From: Phycisphaerales bacterium
GTDB lineage: Bacteria > Planctomycetota > Phycisphaerae > Sedimentisphaerales > Anaerohalosphaeraceae
Direction: 5' to 3'
Assembly (NCBI GenBank): GCA_011053245.1
Contig: DRGS01000172.1
Span: 1-23,080, forward strand
DNA: 23,080 nt
Shown here: piece after piece, positions 8,646 through 15,930 of the stretch
Layout of the letters: the number at the start of each line of letters is the position of its first letter
Position numbering within the stretch: the stretch's first letter is position 1
The notes under the pieces: generated by a model
Databases searched by the model: none
What the model was told of the DNA's origin: nothing
Seen by the model: only the letters and a program-made list of their open reading frames with translations
Program-made: the position numbers and the translations under genes

Positions 8646-9638
8646 ATGGCACGACCAGTTACAATATTTACCGGGCAGTGGGCTGATTTGACACTGGAAG
8701 AAATGGCAAAACAAATGGCTGAGATCGGTTATGAAGGTTTGGAACTCGGATGCTGGGGCGACCACATGGACGTTTTCAAAGCTGCCGAAGATCTGGATTA
8801 TTGCAAGCAGCAAAAAGCGATCCTGGACAAGTACGGCCTCAAGCTTTTCGCCATCAGCAATCATCTCGCCGGCCAGCTCGTTTGTGACCTTAATAACGAT
8901 TCTCGTTCCGACGGTTTCGCACCAGCCGATTGTGCCGGTGACGCGGAAAAGAAACGCGCCTGGGCCGTTGAAGCCTGTAAAGCATCTGCCAAAGCCGCAA
9001 AGAATCTGGGGATCGATGTTGTCAACGGTTTTACCGGCTCAAGCATATGGCACATGCTGTACAGTTTTCCGCCGGCCAGCGATGAGATGATCGAAGACGG
9101 TTTCAAATACTTTGCCGAAATGTGGAACCCGATCCTGGACGTATTCGATGACTGCGGTGTCAGGTTTGCACTGGAAGTACACCCCACAGAAATTGCGTTT
9201 GATATCATCACAGCCAAAAGGGCACTCGAAGCCATAGATAACCGTGAAGCGTTCGGATTCAATTTTGACCCGAGTCACCTCCACTGGCAAATGGTCGATC
9301 CCGTCAGATTTATAAATGAGTTTCCAGATCGCATCTACCATGTGCACATGAAAGACGCAGCGATCCAACTGGACGGCTACACCGGAATATTAGCGTCCCA
9401 CCTGAATTTTGGCCAGCCGGGCCGCGGTTGGGATTTCCGTTCTCTGGGTCGTGGCGGCGTGGATTTCGAAGAGATTATCCGTGCCTTGAACCAGGCAGGC
9501 TATGCCGGGCCTCTGTCCGTGGAGTGGGAAGATTGCGGTATGAACCGAATTCAGGGAGCGACCGAAGCTTGTGATTTCGTCAAAGCAATTGACTTTACAT
9601 CTTCGAATGTTCAATTTGACGCCGCTTTTGACAAATAG
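8646..9638 (+). CDS. TIM-barrel sugar (phosphate) isomerase/epimerase
   Basis: Member of the AP-endonuclease-2-like/xylose-isomerase-like TIM-barrel superfamily (Pfam PF01261), 330 residues. Divalent-metal ligands typical of the family are visible: Glu177 in LEVHP, Asp208 and His211 in FDPSH, His232 and His234 in YHVHMKD, and Glu293 in SVEWED. There is no signal peptide, so it is cytoplasmic. The ATG is supported by AGGAG (8633-8637) eight bases upstream, and the gene follows the Gfo dehydrogenase by 28 bases. Such enzymes paired with Gfo/Idh/MocA proteins act as ketose or keto-sugar isomerases and epimerases, and some handle 3-keto sugars. The exact reaction cannot be read from the sequence. 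Confidence 0.85.
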   Translation: MARPVTIFTGQWADLTLEEMAKQMAEIGYEGLELGCWGDHMDVFKAAEDLDYCKQQKAILDKYGLKLFAISNHLAGQLVCDLNNDSRSDGFAPADCAGDAEKKRAWAVEACKASAKAAKNLGIDVVNGFTGSSIWHMLYSFPPASDEMIEDGFKYFAEMWNPILDVFDDCGVRFALEVHPTEIAFDIITAKRALEAIDNREAFGFNFDPSHLHWQMVDPVRFINEFPDRIYHVHMKDAAIQLDGYTGILASHLNFGQPGRGWDFRSLGRGGVDFEEIIRALNQAGYAGPLSVEWEDCGMNRIQGATEACDFVKAIDFTSSNVQFDAAFDK

Positions 9639-9715
9639 ATAGCTACCGGTGTTCCGGATTAATTTTTTACGGATAGCAAGGTTTCGGTCCATTTTATTCA
9701 ATAAGGGAAATGAAT

Positions 9716-10465
9716 ATGAAAACGATTGCCCAAATAAGTTTGTTAATTGTAGTCATTCTTGTGATCGCCGGCTGTACGGAACAACAGATCGCTGGATGGG
9801 CGGTCCATGACAAAACCAGGCCCAATCCGCCGGTTGTCACGCCGGGCCTGTCCGATCATGGGTCGCCTTCGGATGCCATCGTGTTATTTGACGGAACGGA
9901 TCTTTCTAAATGGAAAAGTGACAAAGACGGTGGCCGCGCAAAATGGAAAGTCAGGGACGGATATATGGAAGTTGTGGCGAAAACCGGTGCGATCCGAACT
10001 CGCCGGTCCTTTGGTTGCTGCCAGCTTCACATTGAATGGCGAACGCCTGATGTCGTCAAGGGAACCGGTCAGAAACGCGGCAACAGCGGCATCTTCTTCA
10101 TGGGCAAGTATGAGCTGCAAATACTGGACAGCTACGAGAACCAGACATACGCCGATGGCCAGGCCGGAGCGATATATGGACAAAAACCTCCACTGGTCAA
10201 TGCGTCCAGGGGCCCGGGGCAGTGGCAAACGTATGATGTTATTTTTCACGCACCTGAATTTGACGGCGATGAACTGGTTAAACCTGCGACGATTACCGTT
10301 TTTCATAATGGCGTGTTGATCCAGGATGATTGGGAAATTAAGGGAACCACTTTTCACAAAATACCCCGGTATGAGGCCCATGCTGAAAAAGTGCCTTTGA
10401 CGCTACAGGATCATGGCGATCCAATGCGGTTCCGTAATATCTGGATCCGTCCTTTGGAAGATTGA
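9716..10465 (+). CDS. DUF1080 / 3-keto-disaccharide hydrolase-type lipoprotein
   Basis: A 249-residue secreted lipoprotein. A hydrophobic signal ends in the lipobox VIAGC, with Cys20 as the predicted lipidated residue. The mature part is one DUF1080 domain (PF06439, a concanavalin-like fold), recognisable from LFDGTDLSKWKS near the start, GNSGIFF, ELQILDS, the Gly-Gln-rich central loop and LQDHGDPMRFRNIWIRP at the end. I chose ATG 9716 over ATG 9710. GGG at 9705-9707 lies eight bases before 9716 but only two before 9710, and the shorter form gives a clean MKT lipoprotein signal. Pfam now names the family for hydrolysis of 3-keto disaccharides. As the third gene after a Gfo dehydrogenase and a TIM-barrel isomerase, this protein could hydrolyse a 3-keto-glycoside in the periplasm or at the membrane. 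Its specificity is unknown. Confidence 0.85.
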   Translation: MKTIAQISLLIVVILVIAGCTEQQIAGWAVHDKTRPNPPVVTPGLSDHGSPSDAIVLFDGTDLSKWKSDKDGGRAKWKVRDGYMEVVAKTGAIRTRRSFGCCQLHIEWRTPDVVKGTGQKRGNSGIFFMGKYELQILDSYENQTYADGQAGAIYGQKPPLVNASRGPGQWQTYDVIFHAPEFDGDELVKPATITVFHNGVLIQDDWEIKGTTFHKIPRYEAHAEKVPLTLQDHGDPMRFRNIWIRPLED

Positions 10466-10593
10466 GGCCTCTGAAAAACTATGAGTAGTGCTTTGTCCGT
10501 GAAATAATTTGCTTTGGCAAGGATCGTCGAACTCTGCATCTTGATTCGGATGGGAGTTTTTAAAGGATGCTAAAACTTTATGGAGAATTAGAC

Positions 10594-11985
10594 ATGAATG
10601 ATCAATTACCGAATTACCTCAGTGCAGCAAGTGCGAACCCGATTGAAAATCGCGGGCCATGGCACAAAAACACAGCCCCTACATACGCGGGAATATTCCT
10701 GTCCGTACCCTTTATGGCGGGCATGGCAGGGGCGTTGATCGCGGGCAGTATAATGGCTGCCGTGATCGGGTTGTTTATGGGTGCGATGTTCTGCCTGCTG
10801 ATTTATTATGTGCCGGCGAAGCTTGGCATGAAGACTGGTATGCCTCTTTATGTTGTTGCTTCTTCGACGTTTGGTACGCAGGGCGGTATTCTTATTCCGG
10901 GCCTGCTAATGGGTATCGTGCAGATATTCTGGCATGCGTTTTTTACAACCGCGGCAGCTGGTTTCTTTATGGAAGCAATAGGTAAAGGCGGAACGGTTGA
11001 AGAACTTGTAAAATTACCCCTTTACTGGGTTGCTTGTGCAGTGTTGGGCCTGATTATGGCATTTGTCGGTGCGATCGGTATTGGGCTGCTTGCGAAACTT
11101 TCAAGCTTTCTTCCGATCTTTCCTTTGGTTGCGATTGCAGCGGCAGCTTGTGCTAATAGTAAAGGTCTTGCCGGTTTTAGCGATGCAGTCGTTACCGCTA
11201 AAGGAAGCTTAGGGGCAATTAATCTTTCAATGTTCGCGGCACTTGCGGCTACTGTGGGTTTCTTCGCATCTGCGGGAGTTGCCGGTACTGACTTCGGTAT
11301 GAACAGCAGAAACGAAAAAGATGTTGCACTTGGCGGTTTGGTCGGTGTGACCGGTGCCGCACTTGTTGCGGGTATTCTGGCAATAATTGCTATTGCGGGT
11401 GCTATCGGTAATAATCCTGATATAATCTCAATGCAGGGTTTCGATCCATTTTTGGCCGCAATAAATCAGAGTGGTGGAATTCTTTCGACAGCATCCTCAT
11501 GGGTATTTGTTGTCGCGTGTATTTGCCCGCTTGGTTTCTGTGCGTTTCTCGCGGCTAACGCTTTTTCTACGATGCTGCCGAAAATTCCACGTATTCCTAT
11601 GACACTTGTTGCCGGTCTTATCGGTGTAATACTTGCAGCAACCGGCAAGGCAAGCGATCTTGTCGGTTTCTTCGTAATGGTTGGTTCGGCTTTTGGTCCT
11701 ATTGCAGGCGTCATGCTTGCCGATTACGTTCGCCATGGCGGATGGGCCGGTCCTCGAAAGGGTATCAACTGGGCAGGTTATATTGCATGGGCTATTGGTC
11801 TTTTGATGGGGTTGCTTGGCCCGCTATCGAAACTTTGCGGAATGGTTGATAAAGATGGTAATGGTATTTTAAGTTATGGACTTGAGCCTTTGGTTGCGAT
11901 GGTTGTTGCAGCAGCCGCTTACTTAGCTCTTGCAGGACTCGGGCTGGAACCGGAAACAGTTGAGCTACCGGAAAAGCAGGATTGA
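10594..11985 (+). CDS. NCS1/cytosine-permease-like membrane transporter
   Basis: A very hydrophobic protein of 463 residues with about twelve predicted membrane helices. The N-terminal PWHKNTAPTYAGIFLSVPF, the early FGTQGGILIPGL segment and the overall length resemble the nucleobase:cation symporter-1 group (CodB-like). The substrate cannot be inferred with confidence. Its position after a sugar operon might mean a sugar-derived or nucleoside-type substrate, or may be incidental. ATG 10594 is preferred to the in-frame ATG 10567 because GGAGA (10582-10586) lies seven bases before it. Codons favour T in third position (GGT, GTT, ATT, CTT), clearly unlike ligA, ribD or the Gfo gene. The 100-base gap before it has no clear promoter or terminator. 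It ends three bases from the convergent operon. Confidence 0.6.
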   Translation: MNDQLPNYLSAASANPIENRGPWHKNTAPTYAGIFLSVPFMAGMAGALIAGSIMAAVIGLFMGAMFCLLIYYVPAKLGMKTGMPLYVVASSTFGTQGGILIPGLLMGIVQIFWHAFFTTAAAGFFMEAIGKGGTVEELVKLPLYWVACAVLGLIMAFVGAIGIGLLAKLSSFLPIFPLVAIAAAACANSKGLAGFSDAVVTAKGSLGAINLSMFAALAATVGFFASAGVAGTDFGMNSRNEKDVALGGLVGVTGAALVAGILAIIAIAGAIGNNPDIISMQGFDPFLAAINQSGGILSTASSWVFVVACICPLGFCAFLAANAFSTMLPKIPRIPMTLVAGLIGVILAATGKASDLVGFFVMVGSAFGPIAGVMLADYVRHGGWAGPRKGINWAGYIAWAIGLLMGLLGPLSKLCGMVDKDGNGILSYGLEPLVAMVVAAAAYLALAGLGLEPETVELPEKQD

Positions 11986-11988
11986 TAA

Positions 11989-13560
11989 TTATTTCTTGCG
12001 ATTATCGTTAAATGCCAGCGCCCCGGTCGGGCAGGCTTGAACACATTTACCGGCGGACTTTTTTAGTCCGTCGGCGATACTGCGCCCAAACGGAGTTGCG
12101 ACTTTGACATCGAATCCGCGGCCAATAAACGAAAGCCCAAGGGCTTCTCCGTTTTGCCGGGCGATCTGAATGCAGAGGCCGCAATCGATGCACTTGCCGG
12201 ATTCGTAAATGATCTCCGGATGGTCGAGTTGCTGAACGAAACGCCTTCGCTGAGATTTATAACGGTTGCCCCTTGCTGCGTATTGCAGGGAATACTGCCG
12301 TAATTTACAGGTGGCCGGTTTTCTACAATCGCAGTGCAGGCATCGCAGTGATTCGGCTATAGCTTGTTCATCGTCAAAACCGCCATCGTTCTGTGAAGGT
12401 GTAATTCTTTGCTGGTCGCTGACACTGGCAACCAATCCGTTTAATTCTTCCGGGTCCATTTTACCGATGCGGCTATTGAACGGTTTTGCAGAGCCGGTAA
12501 CTTTTTCGCCTGAGAGGTATTGCCCCATGGAGACAGCCGCTTCTTTTCCGTGGGCCGACGCCCGGACAGCTATTTGGCGTTTGCCAGTCACATCACCCCC
12601 TGCGAAAACGCCATCAAGATTCGTTTGATAGGTTGTTCTATCGTAACGCATTGAGTTGTTTACGACCTCAACGCCAAGATATTCCCCTTCGTCGCAAGCG
12701 ATCTGCCCTGCGGCGATGAATACGGCATGGAAATCATCCCTGATCTTTTCAATAGAGATGTCCGTGCCGACGCGGCAGTTGAATTTGAAAGCGGCGCCAA
12801 GTTTTTCGATCCTCGCTATTTCGCGGTCAATAACCTCGGCTGCAAGCTGCTCGCGCGATACACCGTAACGGATCATACCCCCCGGTTTTTCGTGATCGTC
12901 AAAGATAGTGCAATCATAGCCTTGCTGCAGCAGGTAATACGCCGCGGAAAGACCCGCAGGTCCGGCGCCTATGATCGCTACGCTTTTGCCTTTCTTCGGC
13001 TGGCAAAACGGACTAAACGGACTGTCGGAAGCCAGATCGATGTCGGCGACATATCGCTTTAGTAAGCAGATCGAAACCGCTTGGTCGTGGCTGGCGCGTC
13101 TGCAACTTCGCTCGCATGGCGCAGGGCAGATGCGCCCAAGGATCGCCGGCAGTGCGATGTCCTTTTTGACCGTTTCGATAGCGGCTTGCATATTGCCGTC
13201 GGCTATCTGGCGGATCATAAGCGGTATGTCCATCGTTGCCGGACAGGTAACGTGGCAAGGCCCCATACAGTCGCCGAGATGGTCGCTTAACAGCAGTTCC
13301 AGTGCGGTAGTTCTTGCCTTGCGAATTTCGTCGGTTTCGCTATGCACTACCATTGCGTCGGTTACGACAGTGGCACACGCCGGGACCATCCCGCCGATAC
13401 CTTCAACTTTGACGACGCAGACCATACAGCTTGTCGATGGTGTGCAGCCTTTTAGAAAGCACATCGAGGGGATGTCTACTCCCAATGCGTTAGCCGCGTC
13501 AAGGATGGTACCGCCGGTTTCGACTTCAACTTCCAGATTGTCTATGGTTAGCTTTGGCAT
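11989..13560 (-). CDS. NuoG/GltD-like iron-sulfur flavoprotein lacking the NADPH-binding subdomain
   Basis: Last gene of the eight-gene operon; 523 residues, no signal, cytoplasmic. Domains in order: a NuoG-type [2Fe-2S] ferredoxin (Cys34, 45, 48, 62); a GltD/DPYD-type Cys-rich helical domain (Cys98, 102, 106 and CPAPCERSC at 145-153); an FAD-binding GltD fold with IGAGPAG at 197-203 and GVFAGGD at 317-323; and a NuoG N4-like tail with Cys457, 460, 463 and Cys510 of CPTGAL. In GltD and NfnB proteins a second Rossmann domain (GGGxxAxD type, roughly 130 residues) lies between the two FAD halves. Here AAGQ (283-286) is joined to GVFAGGD by about 30 residues, so that NADPH domain is absent. It follows the NuoEF-like gene by 15 bases and likely docks with it, passing electrons from NADH via Fe-S centres and FAD. 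Acceptor unknown. Confidence 0.8.
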   Translation of the reverse strand: MPKLTIDNLEVEVETGGTILDAANALGVDIPSMCFLKGCTPSTSCMVCVVKVEGIGGMVPACATVVTDAMVVHSETDEIRKARTTALELLLSDHLGDCMGPCHVTCPATMDIPLMIRQIADGNMQAAIETVKKDIALPAILGRICPAPCERSCRRASHDQAVSICLLKRYVADIDLASDSPFSPFCQPKKGKSVAIIGAGPAGLSAAYYLLQQGYDCTIFDDHEKPGGMIRYGVSREQLAAEVIDREIARIEKLGAAFKFNCRVGTDISIEKIRDDFHAVFIAAGQIACDEGEYLGVEVVNNSMRYDRTTYQTNLDGVFAGGDVTGKRQIAVRASAHGKEAAVSMGQYLSGEKVTGSAKPFNSRIGKMDPEELNGLVASVSDQQRITPSQNDGGFDDEQAIAESLRCLHCDCRKPATCKLRQYSLQYAARGNRYKSQRRRFVQQLDHPEIIYESGKCIDCGLCIQIARQNGEALGLSFIGRGFDVKVATPFGRSIADGLKKSAGKCVQACPTGALAFNDNRKK

Positions 13561-13575
13561 ATTTTCAAATAGGTC

Positions 13576-15930
13576 CTATGTTATCTTAACGGCATCGACG
13601 GGACATATCTTTTTACAGCCGTCACACCTGATACATTTTTCCGTGTCGATCTCATGCTTTTCATAAGGTTTCATCTCGATCGCATCGACCGGGCAGTGCT
13701 GGGCGCAGAGAGTACAGCCGATGCAATCGTCGGTTATCGAATAAGTTATAAGTGACTGGCATCTTCCAGCGGGACATCGGCCTTCGATATGTGCCTGATA
13801 TTCGTTGCGGAAATATTTTATCGTAGAGAGCACGGGATTCGGAGCGGTTTTGCCGAGACCGCAAAGGCTGCCCTGTTTGATCATAACCGCAAGATCTTCA
13901 AGCTGTTCGATATCGTCCTTTTTGCCGTTGCCCTGACAGATGCGTTCGAGGATGTCGAGCATTCTTCGAGTGCCGATACGGCAGAAGGTGCACTTGCCGC
14001 ACGACTGGTTCTGTGTGAATTCGAGAAAATATCGTGCGATATCGACCATGCAGTCGGACTCATCGAGAACGACCAGGCCGCCCGATCCCATTATCGCCCC
14101 GACCTTGCCGAGGGATTCGTAATCTACGGGCGTATCGCCTAATTCGGCAGGTACGCAGCCGCCGCTTGGTCCGCCGACCTGGACGGCTTTGAATTTGAGA
14201 TCGCTACCTATGCCGCCGCCGATCTCATTTACGATTTGACCGATGGTTACGCCCATCGGCACCTCGATCAGTCCGCCCCTTGCAACCTTGCCAGCCAGCG
14301 CGAAGACCTTTGTGCCCTTGCTGCCTTCGGTGCCAAACTTCGCGAATTCGTCGCCGCCGTGTTGTAATATCCACGGAACCATGGAATATGTTTCGACGTT
14401 GTTGATAAGGGTCGGTTTGCCCCAGAGACCGCTTTGGGCCGGATATGGCGGTCGAAGCCTGGGCATGCCGCGGCGACCTTCAATGCTTGCTAATAGTGCG
14501 GTTTCTTCGCCGCATACGAACGCGCCGGCGCCGGGAACTATTTTCAGGTCCAGTGAAAAGCCGCTGCCTTTGATATTTTCCCCGAGATAGCCGTGCTCTT
14601 TACACCTGTCGATCGCCTCTGTTATTCGCTTGATCGCCAGCGGGTATTCGGCACGGATGTAGAATTTGCCCTGAGTGGCGCCGACGGTAAATGCCGCGAT
14701 GGCAACGCCCTCGATTACGCGGTATGGGTATGACTCCATTAACATGCGATCCATGAACGCTCCGGGGTCGCCCTCGTCGCCGTTGCATACGACATATTTC
14801 TGGTCCGCTTCGATCTTGCTCACCGCGTCCCATTTTCGATATGTTGGAAAACCCGCTCCGCCTCTGCCTCGCAATCCGCTTTTTTCGATCTGAGAAATTA
14901 TCGCTGCGCTATCGGAAGCTTTCAGACATTTTTCGAAAGCGTCAAACCCGCCATACGATAGATACTCGTCCAGGTCCGTCGGTGCGATCGTGCCGCTGTG
15001 TTCGCTTGCGATATGTTTTTGCATATCGAGGAAATCGGCGATCTCATTTTCACGCACGTTCGCGGGATACTTATGAAGGTCTTCGCCGATCTGATCGTTT
15101 AAGATACGATCCAGCGCAGCGGAAACCGAATTGCTGAGTTTCGTCTTGAGCGAGTCGATCTTGAAATGTTTTAACAAGATACCGCGAGCATCTTCAGGCT
15201 CAACACGGGTATAGAGAAACCTTTGGCCGTCGGGTTGTATAATATCGAGCAGGGGGGTCTGATAGCACATGCCGACACAGCCGACATGTTTTACCGCAGC
15301 CTTGATATGCGTCCGGGCGATCACTTCCTGAACCGCTTCTTGGAGTTTGCCGCTGCCTCTTGCCACGCAGCAGGATCCGAGACCGAGTCTGATCTCGCCG
15401 TACGGGTCGATCTCTTCGCTTTCATCGGGAGCAACTTTTTTCGCCGTTGCTTTTGTACTCTCCCTGAGCAAAAAGTCGTCTATAACTTTGCCGACGGTAT
15501 CGGAGGCTACATGACCGTATGTGACACCGCCGATCTGCACAGCAGGCGCCAGAGTACAGCAACCCAAACATGCGACACGTTCGACAGTGAACAGGCCCTC
15601 CTCATCGGTATCTTTGTTCTCAGCTATGTCAAGATGCCGCAGGAACGCGTCGTATACACGCCCGGAGCCTTTGACATGGCAGGCGGTACCCACACAAACG
15701 CGAATGGTATGCTCGCCCGCGGGACTATGCCTGAATTGATCGTAAAAGGTCGATATGCCCGCTATGGACGCCGGCGTGATCTCGGTTATCTCGCAGACCC
15801 TTTCAAGGGATTCCTGCGGCAGATAGCTGAATCGACTCTGTATGGCCTGGAGGATTTCCAGAACATTTTCGGCGTCGGTGCCGATGGACTCGACGAGCCG
15901 ATCGATAATTGTCAGATCGATTTTGTCCAT
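13576..15930 (-). CDS. HydC-HydB-like fusion: NuoE + thioredoxin-like [2Fe-2S] + NuoF + 2x[4Fe-4S]
   Basis: Cytoplasmic NADH-oxidising flavo-iron-sulfur protein of 784 residues. Domains in order: a NuoE-like helical part and [2Fe-2S] domain (Cys79/84, 121, 125); a second thioredoxin-like [2Fe-2S] domain (Cys187/188, 218, 222); and the NuoF core with GLRGRGGAGFP (352-362), the CNGDEGDPG stretch (382-390) and CGEETALL (473-480) for FMN and NADH. The NuoF N3-type cluster is SCGKCTFC plus Cys690. Two ferredoxin motifs close the protein (Cys736/739/742/746 and 766/769/772/776). This is the order of HydC followed by HydB of bifurcating [FeFe]-hydrogenases, joined in one chain. No HydA or formate dehydrogenase catalytic subunit is in the operon. 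The start overlaps the upstream propeller stop by one base (TGATG), which implies coupled translation. Confidence 0.88.
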   Translation of the reverse strand: MDKIDLTIIDRLVESIGTDAENVLEILQAIQSRFSYLPQESLERVCEITEITPASIAGISTFYDQFRHSPAGEHTIRVCVGTACHVKGSGRVYDAFLRHLDIAENKDTDEEGLFTVERVACLGCCTLAPAVQIGGVTYGHVASDTVGKVIDDFLLRESTKATAKKVAPDESEEIDPYGEIRLGLGSCCVARGSGKLQEAVQEVIARTHIKAAVKHVGCVGMCYQTPLLDIIQPDGQRFLYTRVEPEDARGILLKHFKIDSLKTKLSNSVSAALDRILNDQIGEDLHKYPANVRENEIADFLDMQKHIASEHSGTIAPTDLDEYLSYGGFDAFEKCLKASDSAAIISQIEKSGLRGRGGAGFPTYRKWDAVSKIEADQKYVVCNGDEGDPGAFMDRMLMESYPYRVIEGVAIAAFTVGATQGKFYIRAEYPLAIKRITEAIDRCKEHGYLGENIKGSGFSLDLKIVPGAGAFVCGEETALLASIEGRRGMPRLRPPYPAQSGLWGKPTLINNVETYSMVPWILQHGGDEFAKFGTEGSKGTKVFALAGKVARGGLIEVPMGVTIGQIVNEIGGGIGSDLKFKAVQVGGPSGGCVPAELGDTPVDYESLGKVGAIMGSGGLVVLDESDCMVDIARYFLEFTQNQSCGKCTFCRIGTRRMLDILERICQGNGKKDDIEQLEDLAVMIKQGSLCGLGKTAPNPVLSTIKYFRNEYQAHIEGRCPAGRCQSLITYSITDDCIGCTLCAQHCPVDAIEMKPYEKHEIDTEKCIRCDGCKKICPVDAVKIT

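Noticed and set aside
9710..9715. DUF1080 lipoprotein start at ATG 9710
   Set aside because: The GGG of the ribosome site is only two bases away; ATG 9716 has correct spacing and gives a cleaner signal peptide.
10464..10471. Palindrome GAGGCCTC over the DUF1080 stop codon as terminator
   Set aside because: Only eight bases, no loop and no following T-run; likely chance.
10567..10593. Permease start at ATG 10567
   Set aside because: AAAGG directly abuts this ATG, while ATG 10594 has GGAGA seven bases upstream and a plausible NCS1-like N-terminus.
11989..13560. Loss of a second [4Fe-4S] cluster in the C-terminal tail as an anomaly
   Set aside because: The CxxCxxC plus distant CP pattern matches the single N4 cluster of complex I NuoG, so it is a normal variant and not a degenerate two-cluster ferredoxin.
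13576..15930. Part of respiratory complex I or a complete bifurcating hydrogenase
   Set aside because: No NuoB/C/D/I or membrane Nuo subunits and no HydA H-cluster protein are in the operon; only the NADH-input module is present.
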